A stretch of 64,000 bases of DNA from Prorocentrum cordatum. Taxonomy: Eukaryota; Sar; Dinophyceae; Prorocentrales; Prorocentraceae. Position numbers and translations under genes: made by a program. The stretch lies in NCBI GenBank assembly GCA_963575745.1, contig CAUYUJ010016369.1:107001-171000 (forward strand). Reading direction: 5' to 3'. Position 1 is the first letter of the stretch, and each line of letters opens with the position of its first letter. Positions 1 through 10,079 of the stretch are shown here, in pieces. The notes below the pieces were generated by a model that had not been told where the DNA came from, did no database searches, and saw only the letters and a list, made by a program, of their open reading frames with translations.

Positions 1-301
1 ATCAGAATTCCTGGTCGATCCATCCACCTGCGAACCCTTGACCCTGGAAGCCTCCTGGTCATCATTGCCGGACTCCCATGTACAAACCTGTCCTCAGCAA
101 GCCAACACGGAGGATGGGACGGACTTGCCGGCTCCCAGTCGGTGCACTTCTTCGTCGTGCCGCTCCTGTGGGGCATCGCGCGCAGGCTACGGCCGGACGT
201 CCGCGTCCTAGTGTGCTGCGAAAGCCCAGCCACGATGCAAGCGGCACACAAGCAGGCAATGTGTACGGCCCTGGGCGGTACGCCTCGATGCTGCCTCCTC
301 A

Positions 302-1089
302 GTGGCTAGCCCAAGAGACCGCCTCTGGCTCAGTAATTGTCCTCCCGCTGAAGATTCCGTCACGTATCCCAGACTCCCGAGCCCCTGGGAAAAACGGTGG
401 ACATCCCGACCAGACGGACGCATCCCCACTTGGACCCAGTCCAGAGCCCCGGCCAGTGCCCCCGAAGCCATAGTCCCGAGCAGCTACCAGACGCACCCAT
501 TGTGCCTCCTGTACAGCGAAGACAGCAGCTACAGGTGGCTTCTCCGCACTCTCGCCGACACCAGGAACGGCATCAAGAACATCCTCGCGGAGACGGGAGC
601 CGAGCGATGCTTCCAGGGCTGCACTGAGGGGCTGGCTCTCGTCTGTCAAGGCAGAGAACGGGAGAGTCTAGCCAGCGAAGGAAAGGTCAAGGCGTGGGCA
701 GGATGGCTGCTTGCGCACGGAAGAGAGCATGGACTCAGGGTCCCATCCCCGAAGAGCGGGCTCGAGCAGTGGGCCTCGGGTCCTACTACCGGTCCTTAGC
801 CATCAGGGGGAGAATGCTCTACGACGCCGTTGGCATCAATTGCGACCCAAGGTGCCTCCAACGTAGACTCGTTTCCTCCATCCTGGCATGGAGCAGGGAC
901 GAACCCATACCCGGACAGCAGCATGCTGCACCGACCGAGAGGCACGTGTGGACCGCATGGAGACAGGCGCGCAGCTTCGCGAACAGAAACTGCCCTTGGG
1001 CACCGCTCGCCGAAAACCCCTTCCCAGACGACATAGTACGAACCATGCTGCAGCAGCAGCATGTCCAGCCCGGGCTGCCGTTCCCCTAG
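302..1089 (+). pseudogene. Possible 5' region / ORF1 of LINE A (unrecognised)
   Basis: Two overlapping plus-strand open frames (302-799 and 694-1089) lie just upstream of a LINE endonuclease. The first has coding-like composition around residues 85-150 (AETGAERCFQGC, then KVKAWAGWLLAHGREHGL); the second is rich in Arg, Gln and Trp. No zinc knuckle, RRM or other known ORF1 motif is visible. The frame changes suggest decay by indels. The link to the element rests only on position and orientation, so this may be unrelated sequence. No function is assigned. Confidence 0.25.
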
Positions 1090-1139
1090 ACTCGCCTGAA
1101 GACCCACGGTCGCTCTACCGCGTCCTCGGTTCTCCCCCG

Positions 1140-2290
1140 ACCACGAATCTCGTACCGGGGGCGAGAACTAGAGCATGGCAAGCTGCCAGCTCTTCCCTGG
1201 GTCGTGCCTTGGCACTGCACTGTAACTACACCGTCCGGCGGCCACGGTCCCTCTGGGCTTACCTACACGCTACCGCCTGGGACAACCCCACATGGGCGGA
1301 CATGTGTGGGGATCGGTCTTTGCGGACCTTGGTAGACGCAATTGCTAACGCCATACAGTCCGGCACGCTCAAACTGGGCTGCTGGAGCGTCAGATACCTC
1401 AAAAGTACGACAGCACACAAGAACATGATCAAGCACGCCTTTCTGACGCAGATGACCGCCAACGGGAGAATTGGACTCATTCAGGAGACCCACTGGACTG
1501 AGCATGAAGCGGCCGTCTGGTCCACCATGTTCCACGCTCGCACGCTTATCGCATCGCCTGCCTACATAGGACCGGCCGGGGGCCGCGCCGGCGGGGTGGC
1601 AATCCTCATCCCGCACGGCACGGCGCTTGTTCGGTCTGAGGATATTGTCCCTGGGCGCGCCGTTGCAGCCACGATCAGACGAGGTGAACGCACCTACCGC
1701 CTGGTGTCGGTGTACCTCCCTCCGTCCAGGAAGTCCGAAACCATAGATGCCATTCGTCAGGCCATCGAGAGATGGGATGACACCCCCACGTACTGGGGGG
1801 GTGACATGAACATACAGGTTGACAACCCCAGAAAGGCGAAACCGACGATGCTGCGGCCCTCACCGACCTGCTCGCGCAGACAGGATCGAGCGTCTGGCAC
1901 TGCGACGGCCCCACCAGGGTTGACGCAGACAACGAGTCGCGAATCGACATCCTCGCTTGCCCTTACCGACAGCTTGGGGACTATGGAGTCAGGAAAGCAT
2001 GGAAACCGTCAGTATCTGACCACGCCATCCTGTACCTGGAGCCACAGGGCGCCCCCAGAACCCGCAGAGACAACACCATACGGGCCGGTGGCTTGCGCCT
2101 CCTGCCGGGCGAGGCGCAGGCTGAACTAAGAGCCCTCTGCACCTTCCTCGAGCGTACCTTCGGACTGCCCGACATCGACCTGACCGGACTCCTGCAACCT
2201 GCCGACTGGGTCCGTCCGGCGGCCCCTGGTCAATTCCCAGCAAGACACACCCTTCACGCAGATCCGCGGGGTCAGGGTCCAAAAACATAG
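1140..2290 (+). pseudogene. LINE A: AP-like endonuclease domain, frameshifted, reverse transcriptase missing
   Basis: This is the endonuclease that nicks target DNA for target-primed reverse transcription in non-LTR retrotransposons. Read in order: KLGCWSVRYL (N-terminal strand), LIQETHW with the metal-binding Glu (about 1470-1490), GGVAILIPHG, YRLVSVYLPPSRK, and GGDMNIQ (about 1798-1815). A frame change near 1840 moves the product from the frame that ends at 2129 to the one that ends at 2290. There the domain resumes with SRIDILACP and the catalytic SDHAILYLEP (about 2012-2041). The segment after it (PGEAQAELRALC) is the usual linker to the reverse transcriptase, but the element stops near 2290 and no RT follows. 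This is a 3'-truncated, broken copy. The fold is well supported by motif order; the clade cannot be told. Confidence 0.8.
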
Positions 2291-2329
2291 GGGATTTGCT
2301 ATATTTCTGAAATTCGGTGCCACCCCTCA

Positions 2330-2475
2330 CGCACATCCATCGCAAGGCGTGGTAACCCAAACTGCGAGTACTCCCTCGGCCCTTTAATCCCAAGGTGTGG
2401 TAACCAAGCTCGTAAACCATACACGTCTTACCAATCGCCCTGTGTGGTAACCCCTCTTGTGATCAGTTGGTTTTG
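2330..2475. repeat. Three short repeats around the palindrome GGTAACC
   Basis: Three imperfect units of about 50 bp each carry GTGGTAACC (near 2348, 2397 and 2444), preceded by CAAGGCGT, CAAGGTGT and CCCTGTGT. This is a degenerate tandem repeat just downstream of the LINE fragment. No function seen. Confidence 0.5.
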
Positions 2476-2584
2476 CCGATTGCGAATCGGCCTCGCATGA
2501 AATTCCGATACTGCTGCACGACAGCGCCAAAGACTTAGCTCTTCCATGGCCCATTCTCCGAGAGAGGGGGCCGGCGGCAGGGGG

Positions 2585-2720
2585 CGTGTTTGTATATGTA
2601 TGTACGTATGTACGTATGTACGTATATACGTATGTACATATGTACGTATGTATGCATGCATGTACGTATGCATGTATGTATGTGTATATAGGCGCATACG
2701 TACATAATTGTATAAAAACA

Positions 2721-2764
<44 letters not shown>

Positions 2765-2925
2765 ATATATATGCATATACATATTTATATGTACACATGT
2801 ATATATATATATGTGCGCATATGACTATGTAAGCATGTAGTAGTTGCGTTTCCAGACATACGTACACACATAAAACCAACACATGCACACTAACATATAC
2901 ATATACGTACGTACATTTATATCTG
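2585..2925. repeat. TATG/TACG and (TA)n microsatellite
   Basis: Alternating purine-pyrimidine sequence: TATGTACG-type tetranucleotides, then about 40 bp of nearly pure TA (2722-2762), then ATAC/ATAT mixtures. The reading frames across it (Tyr/Val/Cys or Ile/Tyr runs) are by-products of the repeat. Confidence 0.9.
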
Positions 2926-3230
2926 CATATGGAGGAGGAGGAGGACGGACTGACGATGAGTAAGGAGAGTGAGGATGATGAAATGGAGGAAGGATGAGGA
3001 GGGGGAGGGGACGACGAATGAAGGATTTATAATAAGGGGGAGGAAGGATGGTGGAGTAATGAGGAAGGAGGAAAAAGGAAGGAGTATCCGTATTGATGAA
3101 TAAGGTGATGAGGACAAAAAGAGGATCAGGATCAGGATCCAGCTAATGGGGTTCAGATCACCACCGCCGCCAAACGGGACGCCTGCTGCCGACCATTCGC
3201 GCACTCTGAAGGGTCTGAATTCGACCAGAT
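2926..3230. repeat. Purine-rich low-complexity stretch
   Basis: The plus strand is almost only G and A (GGAGGA, AAGGAGG, GATGAGGA) to about 3140, then short unique sequence. I see no gene in it. Confidence 0.6.
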
Positions 3231-3611
3231 GCGCTGTGCCAGACCAGCGCTCTTGGCACGAGGCCGCACTGCCCCCATCAAGGTCATCCTAGGGGAACAT
3301 CAGGGGCCCTCCGAGGGACCAGGGCCACGGGCTCTTCCCCGACCCCGAACTCTCTCACTCCTCTGCAAGATGACGGTGAGCGCCTTTCGCTCCCGCCCGT
3401 CGCTACTCCCCTTCAGAGCTCTGAATTCTGAACGCAAGAATTCGCAGGCAGACGCCCCGAATTCAACGAGGGGGGGGAGGTGCCCCGCGCCCCGCCCGCC
3501 CGACGCCGAGGCGAGGTTCACGCATCCTCTCCTTCCCGCAGCGGCGGCAGCAGCATCTGCAGCAGCCCCCCCCGCCACCTCCTTCCCCTACAAAAACTTG
3601 CCTCTGAGGTG

Positions 3612-4379
3612 TCATACTCCTCCCCGCGACATTGCGGCGAGGAGGCGCGCGGCGCCCCGCTCGAGCGGGCCCCGCGGGGCGGAGCCTGCCTTCCTCGCCG
3701 CCTTCCTCCTCTGCGCGGGGATCTGTGCGCGCAGCCGCTCGAAAATGCACATCTCGGCCGTCGCGCGGTCGAAGCAGGCCACGAGGCGACCCTTGCACAC
3801 GGGGCCCACGGGGCCCTTGTTCCTCTTCCACTTGAAATCCGGGATCAGCTCGGCCAACTTCCGGGGGGGCCGATGGCTGGGCGATTTTGCGGTAGAACTC
3901 TTCGATCGCCCCCTTCTCCCCCCAGTCAGTCCTGGCCTGCTATCCACGTCACGAGCGCCGCGAAGATCTGCGCGTGGCGCGCGCGGGGGCCCTCGACTTT
4001 CGTAGTCTGGGTTCTCTCCTTCGTTTTTCTGATGTTTGAGGGCCCTGGACTCTTCGTTGTGCGCTTTGCCTGCGTCCCCCAGCACTTTGTGGAGTCCGTC
4101 TTCTCCCCCTGGCACGTCTATCTCGCGCGTCATGCGCGCTGCGCCGGCGAGTTCTGCGAGCTCCCTCGAGCTCGTCAGAGCGAGGCGCGTGGGGATCATC
4201 AGCAACTCTCTGAGGGCGGCGTCTCCTCCCTTCTTCGCAGCTTCTGCGACCTCGGGCTTGAGTTTCATGGACTTGCGCTCTCCGTCGCCCGACGCGGGCG
4301 CCCCCTTTAGCCAGGCCGGCGCCTCGAGGGGCATCGCGAAAACGAACGCCGGAAGGAGGCTGGGCCGGACGAGGCGCAT
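3612..4379 (-). pseudogene. LINE B C-terminal tail (255-codon open frame)
   Basis: An open minus-strand frame of 255 codons begins MRLVRPSLLPAFVF. Its first part looks genuinely coding (KLKPEVAEAAKKGGDAALRE, then LLMIPTRLALTSSRELAELA), as does its last third (KLAELIPDFKWKRNKG, ATAEMCIFERLRAQIPAQRR). It follows the zinc-finger piece in a different frame, which is why I read it as the same element. The middle is low-complexity Arg/Pro. It could instead be an unrelated hypothetical protein; no catalytic motif is seen. Confidence 0.35.
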
Positions 4380-4711
4380 ACTCGAACAAATTTATACGGA
4401 GGGCCTCTGGGTTCTCGGCCGCTGTCTTGCGCAGCGCGCACGCACGACAAGGAAGCGGGCCCCGCGACCTCTCGAAACGCAGCGCCCCCCTTCGTCGGAC
4501 ACGCCCCCGATATCATACCAGGCGCAAAGTGTCGAGCAGCCGTGATCTTACTCTGGAGCGCCCCCCGACATACAATGCATTGGTTCGTGCGCGTCAAGAC
4601 TTGCGCGAGAGAGCGAACATGGCGGCGCGCGCGACGGTGGTTCGACAACTGCGCCCGCGTCTCAAAGCGCGCGTCGCGCACCTCTCCGCCCTCCTCCTTC
4701 CGGTTGCACAC
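4307..4711 (-). pseudogene. LINE B C-terminal zinc-finger region
   Basis: The frame opens MCNRKEEGGEVRDARFETRA and continues QLSNHRRARRH. It then has a Cys-x2-Cys pair (CIVCRGALQSKITAARH), a downstream His and a further Cys in FAPGMISGACP. A finger with F-x-T-R-x-x-L-x-x-H, followed about 25 residues later by C-x2-C...H...C, is the pattern I expect behind the reverse transcriptase of dinoflagellate LINEs, where it probably helps nucleic-acid binding. The first Cys pair of the upstream finger is not intact in this frame. Frames change again near 4380. Confidence 0.55.
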
Positions 4712-5155
4712 CCGCGGCTCAACCTCCCCCTCTCCTTCCAGCCACGCGAGATCATCATTCTCAGCGTGCGCGGGGGGGGGGCTGCCGACCAGGTGAGGGG
4801 GTGCTCTTTCTCATCGGGCGCCAGCGGATCTCCGCGAAGTCGAAACGAATGAACTCTCAAGCAATCTGACTCTACAGTGCGAGACGGGGCCGCGGACGGC
4901 AGGGGCAAGACAGGCGACTCATCCACCAACGCGCTGGCCCCCTGGAAATCCTCGGCCGCCCTGCGATCCCACGGGGAAGCCCCAGGAGAGAGCCCCGAAT
5001 ATGTCCGCGGGGTATAACTTAATGTCTGACACACCAACTGCCCAAAGAAACCGAGTTATTGACTAGATTGGCCAGTTTTTTATTGCCCGCCGCCGAAGCC
5101 AGCGCCGCGCGAGCATCTCGGCATCGGACGACACGAGCTTGCAGTTGTCTAAGAG

Positions 5156-5176
5156 CCCCCCCCCCCCCCCCCCCCC
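5156..5176. repeat. Poly-C tract
   Basis: A run of 21 C inside the decayed LINE B, between the reverse transcriptase and zinc-finger pieces. A second run of similar length is at about 6058-6081. Both shift the reading frame. Confidence 0.9.
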
Positions 5177-5511
5177 AGCCCCTGATATCATCGCCCTCCC
5201 TGTCGCGCGCCTTTCCCTTTTGATCCGCCCTGCAGAAATACCCTAGCCTGTCATCGAGCTGTGTGTGCTGCGATTTCGTCATCAGCCTGGTTTCCAGTCC
5301 GCTAAGTAAGGCATTGTGAGGTAGCCGGATGAGCAGGCATCTTTTGAATCTCCAGGGAAGCGATAGTTGCCAGATGCCTCCATGACACCAGAAAGCACTC
5401 GAGGCTGAGTTAAGGCGAAGTGGGAGCTCAACCCCTGTTCCCCCATCAGGACTCACCCTGGGGCCCAGATACCGTGTCTCTTGCTTGGCGCTGCCTCCCA
5501 AGTCTCCATGA

Positions 5512-6189
5512 CTATATATAAACACATCTATATTTGTATATGTATATGTATATATACATACATATATATATATGTACACACCGCCTCCGATACCGAGCAG
5601 CATCTGCACCTTCGATCCTGGCCAGGAATTCCTGCTTTGAGACGTTCTGGGCATAACCCATCTGCGCCAGCTCCGAAGTAAGTTTGGAATATGAGACGGC
5701 TAGCTGCTGAGCAAAATCCTTCAACTGGCACTCTTGTGGCGCCACGTCGAACTTCCACAAATCGTCTGCAAATTTCCGCAAAGAGAGGTCCACGACGGAA
5801 TTTTTCCACCTACGCCCGAGAAAGTTCATGAGTGCAGGTTTGATCTGACTTAACCAAGCAAGGATGGGGCGCCGAAGTGCGCCTTGAAAAGGGTCGCCCA
5901 TCAATCCTCCGTGACAGGGTCGCCCATCAATCCCCCCTCTCCCGTCTTGATCAGCAAGTCTCGATCGGCACTCGGGGGGCTGATAGTTGCCTCTCGGGAT
6001 CTCTGAATAGCTAATCTGCGATCCCCCCCCCCTCGAATACTGCTGCGCCGTGAATTCCAGCCCCCCCCCCCCCCCCCCCCCAACCCCCGCATGCACATGC
6101 ATTGGATAACCGTCTCCTCGCCCGCGCGAAACCACGGTCGAACGGGTCGGGAGGTGCCTGCAGCATATCAGCGAAAAACATATTCCCAA
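5512..6189 (-). pseudogene. LINE B reverse transcriptase palm (GDPF...FADD)
   Basis: The reverse transcriptase copies element RNA into DNA at the nicked target. The visible motif-B region is MGDPFQGALRRPILAWLSQI. Motif C is LRKFADDLWKF (FADD codons near 5762-5773 on the plus strand), so both catalytic Asp of the (Y/F)xDD box are kept. It is followed by typical thumb sequence (LAQMGYAQNVSKQEFLARI). The N-terminal 75 residues of this frame run through the poly-C tract and are not real. The C-terminus runs into the TATA microsatellite at 5514-5575. Motif A was not found with confidence. Confidence 0.65.
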
Positions 6190-6246
6190 GAGGTGGCAAT
6201 ATGTGCACCACTCTCATCCCTGCAGGTCCAGGTCTACTTGGCTTCC

Positions 6247-6971
6247 TCAGCGCACAACCCGAGATCCTTTGCCAGAACGCCGGTACACGTTCATTGCGTC
6301 GGATGTTCCGGGGCCCAGCCACCAGGAAATCACGAAATATTCTGATAGCAGGTAGCTCAGGCTGAAACCCAAGACCACGTCCAGTACGATTGGAAATCTG
6401 TCGCAGAGGATGTAGACATAGCTGCCAAGGCTCCGCGGGCGTCGTTCCTTCTGGTACTGCTCGTCGTCGTGGTGCCCGTCGGGATTGGAATCCAATCCTC
6501 TCGTAATCTTCCTACGCAGCACACACGCAATGGCTTCTGTCAAAGGCGGCATCGAGGTTTTGAGCTGCTGCTGTTGCCAGGCATTCCACTCAATCTCCGT
6601 GGCGCTCATTCCTCCGTCACGCCCTGCCCGTTCCCTGTGCTGTAGCCATTCTGCTGCGGCGGGGGGCGCTCCTCTGAATGATCTCGAATCTCTCTTCTTC
6701 GGCCCAAAGCGACATCTGGCAGCAAAGCGGCTCAGCCCCATCGCAACAACCACTTGTCTCTGCCCCCATGACTCGTATATCTCCTGTTCCAATCCTTCTC
6801 GTCCCTCTGAACATGGTTATGTCGTAACTTCTTCATCTGCTGACTCAACTGCTTCAGCTCCGTCTCTACGTGATCCAGTCCAACTCCAGCTGATATCATC
6901 ACTCTCAATGTACACCGTTCTGCAAGAAACTGTCTGCGTCGAAGTGCGCCATCTTGATATCGCTTCGACAT
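6247..6971 (-). pseudogene. LINE B middle region, weakly conserved
   Basis: Overlapping open frames on the minus strand (6732-6971 and 6247-6792) lie between the endonuclease and RT pieces. The upper one has a coiled-coil-like run (HVETELKQLSQQMKKLRHN); the lower one carries MSATEIEWNAWQQQQLKTSM and a hydrophobic stretch (FPIVLDVVLGFSLSYLLSEY). Neither shows a diagnostic motif. Position and composition suggest the linker and RT fingers of LINE B. Confidence 0.35.
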
Positions 6972-7179
6972 CTGACCCCGCTAAAACAAATCCTTCCCAC
7001 AACTAGCCATCACTTCTTCCAGGAATTCAAAACCTTTGTCTGGGTTCGAAAGAATCACCGAACAAATCCACTCGTGCTCCGCCGCCGTCAACTTCTCAAC
7101 CACTGCTGATACAAAGGCTGCTCTTCTGTCGCCGTACTTTAGTGCATCCATGAGTTTGTCCCGATCTCATATCGTCACT

Positions 7180-8101
7180 TGGGTGAGCTCTCTGGTATGC
7201 CAATATGTCTCCCATCCGATCGAAATAAAGACTGGCAGGTGGTCACGTGGTCCTTTTTCCTTGTAATGCTTGCAACTGCTTGCCTAACTTGTGAACTGGG
7301 TGACGTCTCGCGATACAATATTGTACCCCACGCGCGGCCAAGCAGAAATCAATCAGACTGCACGTGTTGGGTCCAAAGTACGTGAACTCCCGCGGCCCGA
7401 GACTACTTGCAACGACCAGCTGGTGCCGATCCGCCAAGATAAGTAGTTGTTCTCCCGCTCCATGTCTTCTCGCCTCTCGGGTCGCCGTGGGGGCGTTAGA
7501 ATCACTCTGCGCTCGCTGCCAGCTTCCACTCTCCTTCGTTTCTCCGATACCGTCGTTGGCGTCAATAGATACCATCGGCTAGCATCTCTGGGGCATCTCA
7601 TTCACCACAGCATTCATCCAATCTCTCAAGACTCAAGCATTCATCCAATCTCTCAAGACTCAAACGGTCTGCATATACAATGCGATGTCTCCACGCTTCC
7701 AGGGCCGGCGGCTGGGGGGGGGGAAGTACGCCGTCATCACCAACAAGTCGATCGTCCCTCTCTTAATACGTCTCGCAACACATATCCCCCCGCTGATGGT
7801 GGGCTTGGCCATGCTCTGATCATATCGTTCTCTCGGCCCCTTCTCCCAGCACGATCATGACCCCACAGCTTTTGTTCGTATATTGCCCAGGAACAGCTGC
7901 ACACTCATAGATCCTCCTCCTCTGGATGGCAGATACAAGTGCGTTCTCAGGCTCTCTTCTGATAGACGTCGTGCCGATCAGTGCGACTACGTCCAGGGAG
8001 GAGGTCTGCATCAGGATCTCCTCGAGGCGGCTCCCCGAGGCCCACATCGGATTCCACCCAATCGCTCGCAACATCACCAGCAGTCCAATCGCTCGTAACA
8101 T
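7180..8101 (-). pseudogene. LINE B endonuclease domain, frameshifted
   Basis: The N-terminal half (8101-7820) reads RLEEILMQTSSLDVVALIGT and then YTNKSCGVMIVLGEG, the usual first strands of the AP-like endonuclease. The C-terminal half (7575-7243) has EQLLILADRHQLVVASS followed by FTYFGPNTCSLIDFCLAAR, matching the 'T-W/Y ... IDY' segment late in the domain. The two halves are in different frames with about 250 bp of poor sequence between them. The canonical QE motif is not present as such (ALIGT), so activity is doubtful. Confidence 0.5.
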
Positions 8102-8330
8102 CGCCTGGCCGCCAGCTCGACTCGGGTGCGGGATTAACCATCAAGTGAAGGGTGGGGCATGGCGCGGCCGCTCGGCCAAACTCTCCGACATAGATGGCGG
8201 CTGACAAAGGAGGAATGAGGAAAGAGGATGAGGATGAAAGAGGATGAGGAGGAAGGGAGATGCAGGAGGGGGAAGGGAGGAGAAAACCCACCGCCCTCGT
8301 GAAACCGCCACTCCTCACGAGAGAGGTTTA

Positions 8331-8435
8331 AGAGGAGGAGGAGGAGGAGGAGGAGGAGGAGGAGGAGGAGGAGGAGCAGGAGGAGGAGGAGAAGGAGGAG
8401 GAGGAGGAGCAGGAGGAGGAGGAGGAGGAGGATGA
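8331..8435. repeat. (GGA)n microsatellite
   Basis: About 100 bp of GGA/GAG triplets with a few GCA and GAT variants. It gives poly-Gly, poly-Leu and poly-Pro frames that are not proteins. It lies just downstream (minus strand) of an exon-like segment. Confidence 0.95.
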
Positions 8436-8490
8436 GGGGGAGGGCCTGCAAGACGAGGAACAAGAAGGTCAGGCCATCCGCGGGTGCCGC

Positions 8491-8595
8491 TCAGAGGGGC
8501 CCGAAGAGGTCCACCTCTGGCTGGGGAGGCGTGACCGACAGCAGCACGGCGAGCGCCATGAGGCCCGACGTGAAGAAGCGCCGCCCCCTCTGCGC
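8491..8595 (-). CDS. Exon-like segment, unrecognised, possibly terminal
   Basis: On the minus strand a CCACAG acceptor-like signal (plus 8596-8601) is followed by an open frame reading RRFFTSGLMALAVLLSVTPP, then QPEVDLFGPL and a TGA at 8491-8493. The composition (Phe, Met, hydrophobic run, acidic tail) is unlike the surrounding repeats. It could be a 3'-terminal exon of about 34 codons with part of a membrane segment. No family is recognised; splicing is inferred from the AG only. Confidence 0.3.
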   Translation of the reverse strand, partial: AQRGRRFFTSGLMALAVLLSVTPPQPEVDLFGPL

Positions 8596-8959
8596 CTGTG
8601 GGCCCAACGATCCGAAGGTCCGGCAAAATTGGAGCGGCCGGTTCTGGGTCGTGTTTGGCCTCAGAGGGGCCCTCGCCGGGCCCCGGGACCGTAACAAAGA
8701 CTGCTCAGGATCCAAAGCCGGCCCTACCAGGAAGTGGTCCTTCGGGGGTCGACGCATCGAATAAAATGAAGCGCTTGATGAACAGGAGGGGCCGGCAAGC
8801 ACCGCCCCCCAGCCTCGAGATTCCAGCCTGCAGCCTCCGACCCACAAATGCTCCTCTCGCCGCCGTTCCCCTGCTCATCCTCCGCCTCTTCTCCTCCTCC
8901 TCATCCTCCTCCTCGATTGGATTCCGCTTGATCGCGTGGGGGGGAAGCGTCACGCACCG

Positions 8960-9380
8960 CGGGAGGGGCTACCAAGTGCATCACGCGCAGGGCCAATCGA
9001 GAACCCCCATTGAAAACGAAGAACACACAAACTTACCCATCCGACAGACGACTTACGACCAAAAACTCATCACCCAAGCCAATACTGCCGAACTAAGCGC
9101 AGATGATCCGCCCATCACCAAGCCTTTCACTTCAACGCGACGAGCAAACAACCGAAAGACCAGAGATAACCTCATGACACCCTGGAAGACTGCAAACTTG
9201 AGCGCTGCCCAGGGCTATCGGTCAAAGCCAGGATAGCCATGATAAAAGCAGGTGGCGAGTCGGCAGACTAGTCACGATATATCACACGCGGAGGATACAG
9301 GTATAACAGATAGTGAGCATGAGTATAGCAGCGTATATGTACCCATGGAGCGCGGTTCCTGCCATGCTCCCCCATCCTAG
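8960..9380. other. Unique sequence without a supported gene
   Basis: AT-richer than the neighbourhood, with no coding-like frame, repeat array or hairpin that I can support. It precedes the dispersed fold-back repeat. Confidence 0.4.
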
Positions 9381-9381
9381 C

Positions 9382-9522
9382 TGTACACGTCCTTCATTTC
9401 TAATCGCGTTCATTTCTAACTGTGCTCGTTTCTAATTGTTCCTGGCCCCCTAGTGGCCAGGAAGAGGCCCAGGATAGAACGATTAGAAATGAAAGGATCG
9501 TGGCCCCCAAAAATCAAAGAAC
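9382..9522. repeat. Dispersed fold-back repeat, copy 1
   Basis: About 140 bp that recurs at 55267-55400. It begins TGTACACGTC, has two or three TTTCTAA motifs, and holds a hairpin: TTTCTAATTGTTC (9429-9441) pairs, with one mismatch, with GAACGATTAGAAA (9477-9489). An inner stem CCTGGCC...GGCCAGG sits around 9441-9461. It ends with TGGCCCCCAAAAATCAAAG. It carries no ORF. It looks like a small non-autonomous element or structured RNA relic. Confidence 0.7.
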
Positions 9523-9643
9523 AATCGAATACTTAGAAATGAACCATGCGTTTATCCCTTCGTCACGTTTCCAGTCATACATCGCCGTGACGAAAATGTC
9601 TTTCAATACGCCTTTTGAAATGACGCGCTCGTGCGGAATAGTT

Positions 9644-9781
9644 CGGAGTAGTTTTACTAAAACTACTCCGCGCGCAATCGCATCCCGCTCGATAATTTAT
9701 ATGGTTTGGCGCGGAGTAGTTTCCGATTCCGTTTTGGGGTCGCAGAGATATTAACGTCTACGGAATCGGAAACTACTCCGC
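9644..9781. repeat. Two perfect palindromes sharing CGGAGTAGTTT
   Basis: First palindrome, 9644-9670: arms of 13 bp (CGGAGTAGTTTTA) around a single base. Second, 9711-9781: arms of 22 bp (9711-9732 and 9760-9781) with a 27-base loop, no mismatch seen. Both use the same core CGGAGTAGTTT. They could form strong hairpins or be the ends of a small inverted-repeat element. Confidence 0.8.
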
Positions 9782-10079
9782 CGAATGATCCCAGCATCAT
9801 GTCATGTTAGGAATCTTGAGAGGGATGGGAGAGATCTTCATCGTAACAAATTGAAGAAACTTTGGTCACGGCTGTGTAGAGCTTTTCCTTCACACCAGCG
9901 GACCCGACTGGAGCGAGCGCGCTCGCGCACGCGCGCTTGCACGAGATAGCTCATGCGCGGCCTTGCGTGCCAAATCCTATCGTAATTGGTTTTGGTTCTT
10001 TTCCAAAGAACTCTCCCTGACACTCCGGCGCGTCCCGCCGGCCACCCGGAAAGGACCTCAATCCAGAAAACAAATCCTC

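Larger units (their letters stand above)
3612..8101 (-). mobile_element. LINE B: decayed non-LTR retrotransposon, minus strand
   Basis: Read on the minus strand from 8101 down, the order is endonuclease (8101-7180), a poorly conserved middle (about 6970-6250), reverse transcriptase with FADD (about 5930-5600), paired Cys/His zinc fingers (about 4711-4530) and a C-terminal tail (4379-3612). This order and the C-terminal zinc fingers match LINE polyproteins I know from dinoflagellates. The coding capacity is spread over all three frames and broken by poly-C tracts at about 5156-5176 and 6058-6081 and by a TATA/ATAC microsatellite near 5514-5575, so the copy is dead. The ends are set by the last recognisable coding sequence; no poly-A tail or target-site duplication was found by eye. 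Confidence 0.65.
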
